A stretch of DNA of 64,000 nucleotides from Acanthamoeba sp. SK_2022b (lineage: Eukaryota; Discosea; Longamoebia; Acanthamoebidae), in NCBI GenBank assembly GCA_027943245.1, contig JANDJZ010000214.1:1-64000 (forward strand), read 5' to 3'. This document shows, piece by piece, positions 37,123 through 48,940 of the stretch. The translations under genes were made by a program, and so were the position numbers. The notes under the pieces were generated by a model. The model was given only the letters and a program-made list of their open reading frames with translations, searched no databases and was not told the DNA's origin. The number at the start of each line of letters is the position of its first letter. Within the stretch, counting starts at the first letter, position 1.

Positions 37123-40100
37123 TCAGAAACCGAGATACTTCTTGCCCATGTTGAAGAGATTGGCGGTGAGGAGGCCCACGCAGATGGAGAGGGCGATGGT
37201 GAGCATGGAGAAGCCAAACTGGATCCCCGAGACCACGTCGTTCTCCATCAACGATTTGACGCCCTTCACACCGATGCTGCCGGGCACCAACAACAGAATG
37301 CCTGCGCGGCGGTCAGTCTTGGCGAGCGGGAGCACTCGCGGCTCAAACGCCGGCGAAACGTGTAGCTAGCTCTCAGGACATACCGGCGATGATCGAGACA
37401 ATGGCAGGATGGCCCGATATGCGTGCGTGGATGTTGCCCACGGCACCCACCGCAAATGCAGCGAGCGCCGACGAGAGCTCGTTACTGGCGGCAGACGAAT
37501 CAGTGAGGGTGAGCTCACCGCGCATGCTCCGCAGGTGGCCATTGGTCATACCTGAAGTAGCCGTAGTACGCAGTGACGTCCGACACCGCTAAACTGAGGA
37601 GCGCCGTCACCATCATGATGCCCCACTGGACGCAAAAAGAGTCACCGCCTTTGTCAAAGCGAGCAGCGAGTGAGCTCAGAGGCGTGGGCTAACCTGTCGC
37701 GGATGCGCTTCGAGCAAGAGGTTGAAGGTGATGGACACACACAGGAAGAGGGGTATCGTCCACGGACCCCTGGCAGAGCGCTCGTCAAGCAAGCACAGCC
37801 GGCGCGGGATAGAGATGAAGGGTCGCGTACCCTATCCCGGAGCATGTGACCGAATTCTTCAGCGCTGTGAAATGATTCTCATCCGTCCACATTACCAACT
37901 TCATACCTGAACCAAGCACATACGTTCAATATATTTATAAATATCGAACGAGAAAAAGTTGAATTATTGTTAATAATAAAGAAACCAAAAATAGATACAG
38001 GCAAGAGACGAGCTGTACCGAGAGTCATTCCGAAGCCAAGCTGGAGCGTGGTGATGATGGCGGAGAAGATGCGAGTGGTGCCCGATATCATATTCCCGGT
38101 GGCGAGTTCCGTTATTGATATCGTGATCGAGAGACCTGACACGCAAGGACCCGAGCATGTGAGCGTGGGCGCACGCAGAACCAGGTCAGGATGGGAACAC
38201 TAACCAGGAAGAAGCCAGATGATGCCTGAGAGGACTGTGGGCAAGTAGCATATCGGGTGGATGTACTCGATGAAGAGTCGTGTCAAGAAGGCACAGAGAA
38301 TAGCAGCAACAGCCTGGAATTCAAAGTTGTCGTTAACAAACAAACCTACAAGCGACAAGCCAGGCCTCGCCATACCGAAATGAGCAGGCCCAAGGGCTCT
38401 ATCTTGCCCGAGAGCCAGCTCAACAGTCCGGTCATGACGCCCAGCCCGAAGGAGACCGCCAACTCTGCACACATAAACACGGATGAGCGGCGCATAACAG
38501 GAGCCAAACAAGCGCGAGAATGTGGGTGCCGTACCGAGCCAGCCGCCGCCGTAGAAGAGTGGCGCACAGGCCGCCGAGCACACTCCGAACGACAAGAGCT
38601 GTTGGAGAAAACTTGTAAGACGCTTTCGATAGAGGTTGTGAAGGCAAGCCAGCGGTGAAGGCCGTACTGTCAGCCAAAAGGGGTAGAGTGGTTTCCGACG
38701 ATTGATGCTGGCGAGCTCCACCACGGCGTCAGGCAACTCTATTTCGTTGTTGGCCATTCTGGCAATCAGGTCATCCTACACATAAAATGATTTCATAAAT
38801 TGTTTAAGGCATGTCGTAAATGAACTTCGTTATAACGTCAATTGTTGTGGCGGTGGCAGGTTCGTACGGTCCAGAACAGCTTGGCGCAGTTGAGGCTTTG
38901 GGCCGAACGTATGATGTGCGTTTCCGAACGACTGTGAGGGTGAGAGCGAGAGAGGTTAATGTCATACAAGGCGATCGCGCGTGAGCCAGCCGAGTGCGAG
39001 GTACCGGTTGCCCTCGGGACCCACGGAGATGAGGATCAGGCTAGGCATCACCGCAAACGACGCCTCGACGCCCAGACTCTCACTGGATGTGCACGGAACG
39101 CTTTGAGTCAAATGACGGCAAAGCTGGGAGGCGGGGCAGGCGAAGACCTTGCTCGATGCAGATTGTATTCGAGGCGATGCGCGGGCGCTCCGTACTTGTG
39201 TAGGGCTCTACTAAGCGCCTAATAACACGACACGTTCAAAACGGTGAGGATGGATATGCTGGACAAGCGGAGAGGAGCGAACGCACGATGAGGAAGGTGA
39301 TGGCTTGGTCCTCGCGGGCTTTCTTGGCTTCGGCTTCGTCCACCTCGCCCGATTCGGGATCGTCGGAGTCGAGCCCATCCTCCACGGCATGGTGCAGGTC
39401 CGTCATCTCGTAGAGCTCGTCCTCTCCGTCCGAGTTCTCCATCAAGACGTGGCTTCGATGCCGTCGTTGTCGCGACCTGTGTCGCTTGTGTTGCCGATTA
39501 CGCGTGATGACGCCCTTCACCTTGTCCTTGCTGCCCATGAACACCAACACCTTCTTCATCACCCACCCACCGCTCATCCCCTTCTTGTGCCCCTGCTTCC
39601 TCGTGGCTCTCTTCTTCGTCGCTCCGTCCCAATCGGCCTTCTCCATCTGTTCGCCGTCATCCTTCCCGCTCGGTTCCTCGGCCTCCTTGTGCGCTCGCTC
39701 CTCCTCATCGCTCTCGTCTGCCCGCCGCTTTCGCTCTTCTTCGCTTTCATTTTCGTGTACGATCTGCGTTCGGTCGTCGTCGCTCGAAGAGCTCGAGTCG
39801 GTGCTCGAGTCGCTTTCGAACTCGCGCAGGAAGAAGTAGCTTCGGTTGATCTTCTCTTCCTCCGACTTTATGAGTTTTTTCCGCCTCAGCGTCGCGGTAG
39901 TGTCGATGTGTTGCTCGCTCGACACCTTCGCCGCCTGTTGGTGTCGCTGTGGCTCAGCCTCGGTCGATCTGTGCAGGTTAGGCTCGGACGACGGCCGACG
40001 CTGCGCGACTCGCTCGTTCGTGCCCTGGGCCGGGTCGGCCTCCTGGCTCGCGTCGCGTTGTCGCGAGTTCGCACTCGTCACACTGCCAGCGATTCGCCTG

Positions 40101-40607
40101 TCGGTCAAGTGGACGTGGCCGTCCCTGCTGTCATTGATGTACGTGGCGGCCTCGCCTTTGTGCTCTCGTTCCGTTTCATGGCTCCTGACCTCATCTTCAA
40201 CATAATAAGAGCAAGAAAGCATAGCACAGAATGAGAAATCTGAACGTTCGATTTCATGTAAGAGGAAGGAGAAGGCGAAGGCCTGCGTGACGAGAAGGTA
40301 CTCGCGTAATACCTGTGGCAAGCCCGCCAACTAACTCGTGGCTCTCGTCTTCATCGTGGTCGAGATGAGTCGACCCCAACAGGTGAGATTCCTCCAGGCT
40401 CGGCCGACGCACGCCACCCTCTGCAGCGGCGCCACCAACGAGCATCTGCACATGCGACGCGCCGTGGCTGAGCAGGGAGAAGAATTGCGAAGATGACGAT
40501 TTTGGCGGTCGCTTCTTCTCTCGCCGTGTCGCGGCCACCACAGATTCTGCACCGCCCGGAGGCCCCGGTGAAGGTGCCCCCTGTGACGTCCCCGTGTTGT
40601 GCTCCAT
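37123..40607 (-). CDS. ThrE/Prm10-type multispanning membrane protein
   Basis: Ten or so predicted transmembrane helices of the ThrE (DUF1212) family, which includes bacterial threonine exporters and fungal Prm10. The signature YKYGAPAHRLE (about 39170-39205) and SLGVEASFAVMPSLILISVG (about 39020-39080) precede the membrane part: FGLGVMTGLLSW, AVAAILCAFLTRL, CYLPTVLSGIIWLLPG, MISGTTRIFSAIITTLQLGF, and VSIIAGILLLVPGSIGVKG. It ends NMGKKYLGF with a TGA at 37123-37125. The cytosolic N-terminus is long (about 400 residues), highly charged and Ser/Glu/Arg-rich, lying between MEHNTGTSQGAP at 40607 and the signature. Transport substrate unknown; amino-acid export is only a family-based guess. Confidence 0.82.
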
Positions 40608-40726
40608 CTCTTCCTCTTCGTGGCACGAGAACAAGAAGTCGTTCTCAACTCCGGAATACAGGACTGATATTTCTTCTTTAATTTCTTTACAGAATTCATT
40701 ATTAATTCAAGGCAGGAGAGGTGCAC

Positions 40727-41951
40727 ATGGCCCAGACCTTAGGTTCGTTCGTCCACTCCTTACAATGTCTTTTTCGCACAAGGCAGATGACTCCTTACAA
40801 ATTTATTATCATTTATAGCCTGGCGATAAAATGATAATTAATCATTTCGTTTGTTGGCAGGGAAGGGTGGGGCGGGTCTGCAACTGGCATGTGTGAGGGA
40901 GCGGCTTCGGCTGGAAACGGCCAACAGAGAGGCGGCCGAGCGCCGGCTGGCCACCGCGCAGTCTCTCCTCTCGCGCCTCCTGCAGACGTGCAGTCCCAAT
41001 GCGGCTGAGGTAGCACAACTTACCACACCGGCACTCGCGTGTGGATGTGTAGTGTGCGTGCGCTTACGGGATACATATGTGAACGATGGACAGCTGTGTG
41101 AGTCGCTGGAGGGAGACGAGAAAGTGGTGCTCGGCGATCTGATCAAGAACAGCACCAAAGCCGAGCCCACAGACTCTCAACCACATCTGCTCCAGCAATG
41201 CGCCAAGTGTAAGCAGCGTGCTGAGATCGAGGTCACGATCCGCGACCATAATGACACTGACAGCGCTGAGCGCCAGCAGCGGCAAGACGACAACAGCTTC
41301 ACCACCGACGAATGGAATTCGTGTGTGAAGGTGCGAATGAAGGACTTCTCGAGATGAGACTCGAGCTCACTTCCCTTCCCTTCTCTTCCGGGCTCGTTCA
41401 GGTATTGCGACTCATCGCTACAAACACTCGACTCTTTACGGATCACATCAGCCAGCTCCTGTTCGCCAAGCGGTGCGTGCCCACAGCTAGCTGCACTTGG
41501 CGCACCGCGCGTCATATCATGGTGATCTACGAACCGGGGCTCACTCTCTGGTTCTCTCCCAAACAGGATATTCCTGCGCATGATCGAACTGTACGTGAGC
41601 GCACTGATGTTGCTGTTGTGCCTTACAAGGCTGCAGGCACAGACTCGACCATGCGATGCTGGTGTGCATGCAGGGAGATGCAGCTCGCGTTGGTGGCGAC
41701 GCCCAAGACCCGGACGAGGGGCGTCAATCGGCGGCTGGACATGGCGCTGGTGCGGGGCACCGGGCTGAGGAAGAGGCACGCGGAGGACATCGAGCGACTT
41801 AAGCGGGCCCTCCCCACTGCCTTGGTACGCTTTCCTCGTGTCCTCAACCGTATTGAGTCGCTGACCTAACGACGTGATTCAGGAACACGGCCACAAACAA
41901 CAGGCGATCGAGTGGACCCACTACAATCAGACCAGGGACATGAGCACCCAA

Positions 41952-42016
<65 letters not shown>

Positions 42017-42078
42017 CGCATGCTGCTAACGTCTGCGTTTTAGATTCGCTGCTAGATCTGGAGGAGTCGGGAGGATAA
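40727..42078 (+). CDS. Coiled-coil protein, unrecognised
   Basis: Seven exons join in frame: MAQTLG, then KGGAGLQLACVRERLRLETA...LLSRLLQTC, LCESLEGDEKVVLGDLIK, HLLQQCAKCKQRAEIEVTI, VLRLIATNTRLFTDHISQLL, FLRMIELEMQLALVATPKT, and HGHKQQAIEWTHYNQTRDM, ending LLDLEESGG with a TAA at 42076-42078. The N-terminal 45 residues and the EDIERLKRAL region are strong coiled-coil candidates. CAKC is a lone CxxC. No domain is recognised. Intron 1 is AT-rich with an inverted repeat (40806-40814 and 40829-40837); the last intron is a CA repeat. Confidence 0.65.
41956..42015. repeat. (CA)n microsatellite, coiled-coil gene intron
   Basis: A pure CA run just inside the 5' splice donor. Confidence 0.95.
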
Positions 42079-42183
42079 CGCCTGGCCTCGACCCCACAGG
42101 CCAATTCTTCGAAGCGGGTAGGTGGCATGTTGTTAGGGCGGCAACAGTGCGGAGGGGGGAGGGCTTTGTCAAGAATCAGGCTA

Positions 42184-42294
42184 ATGGGGGCTGGACCAGA
42201 ACGAACAACGCCCACGGAATGCATGATATGCCATGAACTGTACCGTCGTGTCCACATCTTCTACGGAGAGAAAGTATGCGTTCATTTAGCTTGC

Positions 42295-42351
<57 letters not shown>

Positions 42352-44362
42352 ATGCTCAAAGGCTGATGCAGGGTCGCAGTTTTGTCCAGCATGCAGTCAA
42401 CTCAATTGGGCCAAGCGAAGCGCTACCGCGGATCTCACTGGCCGTGTGGCTCTGGTGACCGGCGGGAGGATCAAGATCGGGTAACCGACTAATTCGTCTT
42501 TTGCGCCGACACTTTACACCACTTCGCTGTTGCTGACTTGTGCGAATCCAGACTGGAGACTGCATTGGTTTTGTTGCGGTGCGGTGCGACTGTGTACGTG
42601 ACCACTCGCTTCCCCAAGGATGCCGCTCTCCGATACTCCCAGGCACTTCTCCCTGTCCCTCTCCTACGCCCACTCCGACGCTAATCCAATAGCGAACGAG
42701 CAGGAAAAGGACTTCGATGCGTGGAAAGACCGATTGCACATACTGACGGCCGACTTCCGCGACATCAGGGCAGTCGAGGTAACCCGCTCTCCGCCCGAGA
42801 TGCGACGTGTGTGGATCAGTGGATGAATTGGGACTGTGTTGTGTTGTGTGTGCGTGTGTGTGCGTGTGTGTGCGTGCGTGCGTGCATTCACTAGGGATTG
42901 GTGGAGTATCTCTCGTCGCACCTGCCCCGACTCGACATCATCATCAATAACGCTGCGCAGACTATTGCACGGTAACGCCCTCTTTTCCACACTCGCGAGG
43001 CTCGACACATGTGTTTCCTGATATTGGTGCATCACGTTGAGTAGACCGTCGCATTTCTACGAACACCTGCGACCGATCGAAGACAAGCCCGCCTTCCTGC
43101 TCCCGCACCACCAGCAGGCTCTGCTGGCGAACGAGTGGAACGAGAGCCGATTCGCGGCCGCCAGCGCCCTCGCCTGGCGGGCGCATCGCAACGACAGCGG
43201 AACTGCCAACGCAAAGGCGGCTGACGATCCCCGTAGCGACCAGCGACGAGATCAGGCCGCCACAACTACGGCAACGACGCAGCGAGCCGAAGGGGGGCGA
43301 GGCGAGCACAATGAAGACAGCGATGACGACGACGACGACAACGAAATGGTTTCGCAGCGCTACTTTCCGTTGGGAGTGCTCACCACCGAGGGCGACCAGA
43401 TTGACCTCCGTGAAAAAAACAGCTGGAGCCTTCACCTCGACGAGGTCTCCACGCGCGAGCTGCTCGAGGTCCAGGCACGTACTGCCCGCGCGCCGCGCGC
43501 CTACGTCTCGCGTCTCGATGTGGGGCTCACCCACACCACCGCGCTGTTCATCGCAGGCGGTCAACGCGATAGCGCCGTTTCTCATCAATGGCCGCCTGCG
43601 AGCGCTGATGAAGCGATCGCCGCCGCTCGCCCCTGGGTCGGGGCAGGCTAGTGAGGCCAAATTCATTGTTAACGTCTCAGCCATGGAAGGCACGGCGGAT
43701 GTCATCCTTCCTGGTCTTGCCACCAATGTTTTATTATTCGTTGGCCCGGTTATTCCTGGTATTTATTTGATTGATTTATTGATTTCTCTTGGACCGCCTG
43801 CAGGCCAGTTTTATCGATACAAGACCGATCGCCACCCGCACACCAACATGGCCAAGGCGCGTGTGGATGAGTGAAGTGGGATGCGTTGGCATGGGCTAAC
43901 GTTTGCGTGTCCGATGATTGGCAAATCAGGCGGCGCTGAACATGATGACCCGCACCTCGGGGCCCGACTACGCGGCCGACGGCATCTACATGACCTCTGT
44001 CGACACGGGCTGGGTGACCGATGGCACGTTCCTTGCCCCTCCCGCACGCAACCTCCCAACGAAAGCGCGACCGAGGCCACAGCTCGACTCACCGACCAGT
44101 GGCGCAACAGAGAATCCCTGGCCAGTGCGGCTTGCAACGGGGTTCTGCCCGCCGTTGGACTGCAAAGACGGAGCCGCCCGTACGAAAGCTACCACCACCT
44201 GTCACCGTTGTCTGGCCTGGTGATTCAACTCCTCTTGGTCGCGTCGTGTCGCGTCGTGTGTCGCCAGGCGTGATGGACCCCGTTTTGACGGCTGTGCGCG
44301 GCGAGGTCGCCGAGCCGGCCTTTGGGCTGTTCTTCAAGGACTACAAGGTCGCGCACTGGTGA
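42184..44362 (+). CDS. Zinc-ribbon short-chain dehydrogenase
   Basis: The N-terminus has two CxxC pairs (ECMICHELY and FCPACSQLNW), followed by a Rossmann SDR domain: DLTGRVALVTGGRIKIG cofactor loop, VYVTTRFPKDAALRY, LHILTADFRD, DIIINNAAQT (NNAA) and KFIVNVSAMEG. The catalytic-loop equivalent reads HPHTNMAKAALNMM, so Lys is kept but Thr stands where the usual YxxxK Tyr would be. A Gly/Asp/Gln-rich insertion lies between the NNAA strand and the active site (43130-43330). It ends FKDYKVAHW with a TGA at 44360-44362. One intron near 42645-42710 probably uses a GC donor, because joining ...RYSQ to EKDFDAW restores the family pattern. Reaction unknown. Confidence 0.75.
42297..42350. repeat. (TG)n microsatellite, SDR intron
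   Basis: A pure TG run. Confidence 0.95.
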
Positions 44363-44431
44363 TCCGTCAATGGACATGCCCATGCCAACTTGACAAACAC
44401 TTCGCCGTGGCAGCGGTCAGTCCAGCGCGCG

Positions 44432-45670
44432 CTAGCGTGGGCCCGGCCAGAACTCGAATTGCACTTTGCCGGGTTGCGTTGATGGGGGCGGCTTCTCCTC
44501 TTTCCGCTCCACAGGCGGCGGAGGCGATGATGACGACGAAGGCGTGGGCTCTGGCTGGGGCGCGGCGGCGGCGCCTTGTCGTAGCGTTCGAGGGACCACG
44601 GGCTGCGCGGCGGCAGCCGCCAGGGCGGACTGGTTCTTTGGTCGGCTGGTGATGTAGACCTTGCCCGCCTCGTTCTTCACGTCGTACACGTCCAACACGT
44701 ACCGCTTCCTGCCATCACGCGTCCTTAGTCGGTGCGTCGTTGGTCGTGTCGTGAGCCGCGTGTTTGTAGTGTGCAATTACTTGTCGCACGAGCCATCTTC
44801 GAGGTTGAAGATCCAGTTGTGAAGTGGGCACGTGATCGAGTGGCCCCACACGATGCCCATGTCGTCGTCCCTGATCTCCTCAACGTCGCCCAAATACAAC
44901 TCTGCCCCACGGTGCGGGCACAACTGTTTCATGCACAAGTCGCCACATACACACGCACATACACATACCACATGAAGAAGATTGTGAGCAACTATTAATA
45001 GTTGTCTACGATTATAGGCCAAAGCTTCATGAGCGTACGGCGTTAGAGGCGTGAAACTTGTCGTTGTACTTGAACACCATGACCCGCTTCCCGCTGGGAA
45101 GGTCCACGAACTTGAAGAACTGGTCCTTCATCTCCTCGATTAACTCCTCCCGACTTCTTGTCTCCTGCTCGTTTCTTTCCGCCGGCTCGCCACTCGCTCC
45201 TTCTTGTTCTAGTTCTTCTTCGATTCCCTCTTCGCCTTCCTTTGACGATGGCAGGCTCGCAAAGTCTGCAAACTCGTCGGCTCGCGCAACAAAGACATAC
45301 TCGCTCTCCGCGATAGAGATGTCTTGAGGGCCTGAGTCAGCGGCAGCCGGTGGCAGGCCGGCGCCGCCAGCGGCAGAGCTCGTGTGCAGGAGCGCACGCG
45401 GACCAACACCCGCGCGGGCAGGTGGACCTAGAAACGGCAAGAAGAGACAGGTCCGGGACGAAAGAAGGCTTCCCTGTGCTTGTACGAGACGGGCAGTCGC
45501 AAGCACGGCCTTCAGTCCTACACAAGCAGGATGAGCAAATTAGAATTAGAACTAGATTTTCAAGAAAAGCATTCAAAAACAGGACATGAACGTCAGCAAG
45601 AACCTTGCTTTCCTCCCCGCGGTAGCTCGTGTCCAAACACCTGAGCCACCGCAGCAAATCTTGGCTTCAT
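44432..45670 (-). CDS. Second Rieske-type [2Fe-2S] protein, probably mitochondrial
   Basis: Starts MKPRFAAVAQVFGHELPRGG at 45670, joined to LKAVLATARLVQAQGSLL: a basic presequence typical of mitochondrial or related import. An acidic linker follows (EEGIEEELEQEGASGEPAE). The Rieske domain has CPHRGAELYLG and CPLHNWIFNLEDGSC (about 44790-44930). Asp/Ile-rich residues separate the two Cys-x-His pairs. After the domain comes RYVLDVYDVKNEAGKVYI, then an Ala/Pro/Ser-rich tail ending QFEFWPGPR at a TAG (44432-44434). The insertion between cluster-binding loops is longer than in the Rieske protein at 8339-9139, so the two are distant paralogues. Confidence 0.78.
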
Positions 45671-46441
45671 CGGCAGCAAACAGAGAAAAGTAAAGAAAAG
45701 CACCAGGAAATGAGCTTCTGGGCAGACACACTAGCTACACCAATGTCACTGCACAGGTCTTCTTTTTTTGGATGAGCAATGTACCACAGTGAGTGCAACT
45801 CAAGATACAGGACAAAACTTTATGCCATGACTCCTCTTCTTCCTGATCTCTGCTTGGGGCGGATCAGAGCCCAGGCCACACTGGGGCACTTTGCCAGGAC
45901 AAATCCCGCCATTTGCGGAATGTTGGGCATCAGTGAAAATCCGAACAAAATCTGGCGATACCGTGGGCGAAGAAAAGGCACCAAGGAAGCGAAGTGGGAA
46001 CCGCTGAAGTAAGGGGGCAGGTGCCAGAACAGGTACTTACCCACCCGCCCTTTTTTATACATCCACACTCTTCTGTTTATGCAACCTGGACACATCCGAT
46101 ATCACCGTCTGCACTTCACGGCGAATTAGCTGCACTACGCCCCCTACGACTTGTACATTTGTGAATTATTGTTGTAGATCATCGACCTCCACCTGCCACT
46201 GCTTGGCGTATCGAACCAGCAACCAGCACCAAGTTTTAATTCTTATATACTCAAGATTTCTTCGCCACGCGAGTCCCCCGCTTCCTCTTCCTCTCTCTAC
46301 GACCGCTACCTCTCCTCCACAACCACTCTCCACAATTTGCAACGAGACACCGCCGCCAACAATCTGCGCCTCCATCCTTTCGATCACAGATCTGCAGTAG
46401 AAGGTTTAATCAGCTTGAATTGTGTACTTCTCGTCCGCGAA
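45671..46441. other. Intergenic region upstream of the Rieske and ACBP genes
   Basis: A divergent promoter interval of about 770 bases. The part just before 46442 is pyrimidine-rich and is probably the ACBP 5' untranslated region. Open frames up to 77 codons exist on the plus strand (45779-46012), but none has a recognisable domain. I see no RNA gene. Confidence 0.5.
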
Positions 46442-46931
46442 ATGAGCAACAACATCGACAAGGAGTTCGACGCTGCCGTGCAGCTCATTACCAAGGGTCC
46501 TGCGCCTGGCGTCAAGGCGCCAAAGGTCGAACCGAGGTAACCACTCCTGCACCACCACAAACTCAGTGATGAGGGCTGGTGGCCTAACTCTTCTATTTGG
46601 TGTAGCAACGAACAGAAGCTGGAGTTCTACGCTCTGTTCAAGCAAGCGACCGTGGGGCCCAACAACACCAAGCCGCCCGGGCGCCTCGACCTTATCAACC
46701 GTGCCAAGTGGACTGCCTGGAAGAACGTCGCCAAGTTGTCCAAGACCGAGGCCAAGAAGAAGGTAGCGTGCATTGCCTTTTGGCCTGTTGCCCTCACTCC
46801 TATCGCACGTGATGCTCACACGGCCTCCTATTGTGCAGTACGTGGAGCTGGTGGCCAAGCAGCAGCCCAACTGGAAGGAGCTCGCCGCCTACACGGACGA
46901 CAAGCCCGCACAAGCCAAAGCCAAGTTGTAA
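46442..46931 (+). CDS. ACBP: Acyl-CoA-binding protein
   Basis: A small cytosolic carrier of long-chain acyl-CoA. Exons 46442-46536, 46606-46762 and 46839-46931 join in frame to 114 residues. The fold is clear: FDAAVQLITKG, NEQKLEFYALFKQATVG, RAKWTAWKNVAKLSKTEA and KKYVELVAK, with the KWTAWK-type motif that contacts the CoA ligand. The N-terminus is extended slightly beyond the usual 86-92 residues, and the C-terminus adds an Ala/Lys tail. It would receive products of the acyl-CoA synthetase encoded at 31840-35232. Confidence 0.95.
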
Positions 46932-47325
46932 ATTGTAAAACTTCAAAGTGCTTTCGTTGCTTGTCCTTGTGCAACAGAGACCACAAGTCGTAAGTAGAGG
47001 TGAAGCAACCGTGTAGCAGGCGGGAAGCACCAGCTGTCAAACAACTTGGTGTTGTCTATGTGGAAGCCCTGCTCCCGTATGAGGCCTTGCCCAGGGTTGT
47101 ACCAATGCACTGTATGCAACACTGAAGAGAAGGACACAATGTCACGGTTCGGAGGGCACCGACGCAGCTTGAGTGGCCAGAATCCCCATCGAAACACCAC
47201 CCACTAACCTGGCCCTCGCGCAGCGATTCTGTTAAAAATGTGGAATCTGTTTGGGGCAAGGTAGCCAAGGGCATCAGTGGGCACAGGGTGAGTCAGGCTC
47301 CTTTCTCGGCTGTTTGTTTCACGCC
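46932..47325. other. Interval between the ACBP and actin-related genes
   Basis: The convergent 3' regions of the ACBP gene (plus) and the actin-related gene (minus). I see no gene or structured element here. Confidence 0.5.
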
Positions 47326-48940
47326 CTAGAAACACTTGCGGTCCACCACCGTCGGGCCGCACTCGTCATACTCTGAGAGCGTGGGGGCAATGAACGAGGT
47401 GAAGAAGAAGCGGCTGTTAGGGTGATCATGGTATGTGGAGAAAGAGGGAAAGATACGGACCCTCTTTGGTGATACACATGCTCTCAAAAAAGGTCATGCT
47501 GCCCAGATGCGAGGCACCCGCCCACTCACTGAGATGGTCCATCAGACAGATGAGTAAGCCCAATGACAGTACAAGTTAAACAAAACAACAGTTAGCTTAC
47601 TGGTATCGCCTGTCCGAGGGGGCTACGATCTTGAAGGCCTGGGGCTGCGGTCTGTTGCCCAGCAGGGCCGTCAGCTCCTTCTCGAGTCGCTCAACGAATC
47701 CCGGAAACAACGTGTTGCCACCTTAAGGTGCGATTGGTTGCACGCCTTCAGCCGTGTTACACCTCAGCACACTACGCACGCAACACGAGGGAGTTGAGGT
47801 TTGCACGTACCGGAGAGGACAATGTTCGAGTAGAGGGCTGTGCGCATGAAAGGCATACATGACTCCACCACGCTCACGATCTTGTGGTGAAGTGCGTCCG
47901 TCCGCGCCATCTCTTCGTCTGTGTGCGCATAGAATGGTTACGTGGCGGCTGCTGGTCAAAGTAAATGGAGGGGGGGGGCTAGGGCTGGAAGCTTACTAAA
48001 GAGCTGCGGCTGGAAGATGATCTCGGGCGCCTGGAACTGAGGTCGGTCAAGCTTGACCACCTGTCCGTCTGGCAACTCGTAGTCCTTCTCTGCTCCTCCC
48101 GAACAACACCATCACGCGCGAAATGTTGGCTAAAGCACGCCAGAAGAGCAAGTGAATGAACGAACCGACGACCTCGGCGGTGTCATAGTTGAGCGCCACC
48201 TGACAACAGCGCTCCTATTGTATTGCAAAGGTAAGGAGGGCGAGAACCCAATGACGCGTAGAAAGTACTGATAAAAGGATGGACCTTCATGTCGGCCGCG
48301 ATTTGGAGCTCGGCCGTGGTCGTAAGCTGAAGTCCCATCGACGCACTGACCAGCTGATGGACAAACCGAGGCGGTGGCGGTCAGAACGGTAATGACGGCG
48401 GCGATTGTGGTGATGACGACGTACACCGATGAGGGCCGTGGTGACAGCTTGGCCTCCGATGGGCAGCTTCTGCGTGAGGTGATCCAGCGCATGGCCGCAG
48501 TAGACCGGCGTGATGTACGTGCACTTGTGGCCCGACATTACACTCAGCCCTGTGGGTGCGTGTGCGACACGATGGGTGGGTGAGGTGAGGTGAGGTGGCT
48601 TTGGGATGAGAGGCATATGCGAATGATAACGAGGGTACCGGTGACGGAGCGCGTGGCGGTGGCGATCATGCTAAGCACCGCGGGATGGGCAAAGTAGGCG
48701 GCTGGCACGTTGAAGGTCTCGAACAGAATCTGGCAGTACTTGTGCCTCACCTCGGGAGGTGTCTGCGGCGGCAGAGCCAGCAGCGTCTGTGGCCACAAAA
48801 TGCAATAATAATAAATAAGTTTTTATAAAAAAATTAATTAAAATAAATACGGGAGTGAGTACTATGTTCTCCTCGGGAGCTACGCGCAATTCGTTGTAGA
48901 ACGTGTGGTGAAAGATCTTTTCAACGTCGTCCCAGCCCAT
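47326..48940 (-). CDS. Actin-related protein lacking the actin N-terminus
   Basis: Exons match actin from about residue 78 to the end: [105 protein letters not shown] with a TAG at 47326-47328. The first visible start is the ATG at 48940 (MGWDDVEK), so subdomain 1 loops and subdomain 2 are missing. The second phosphate loop, normally DSGDG in actin, reads MSGHK. Together these imply loss of ATP binding. No actin-like N-terminal exon is found in the 383 bases up to the next gene. The missing part appears instead in the divergent vWA gene. It may be a truncated functional Arp or a decaying gene; the C-terminal exons show no frameshift. Confidence 0.7.

Noticed and set aside
39305..40234. 309-codon Leu/Val/Arg-rich plus-strand frame
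   Set aside because: It is antisense to the charged N-terminal region of the ThrE-type gene, whose splice sites and signature are clear.
43037..43651. Continuous plus-strand frame treated as its own gene
   Set aside because: It is an internal part of the SDR gene; flanking exons carry the cofactor loop and active site.
45779..46012. 77-codon plus-strand frame upstream of ACBP
   Set aside because: No start context, domain or neighbouring exon; probably chance in the divergent promoter region.
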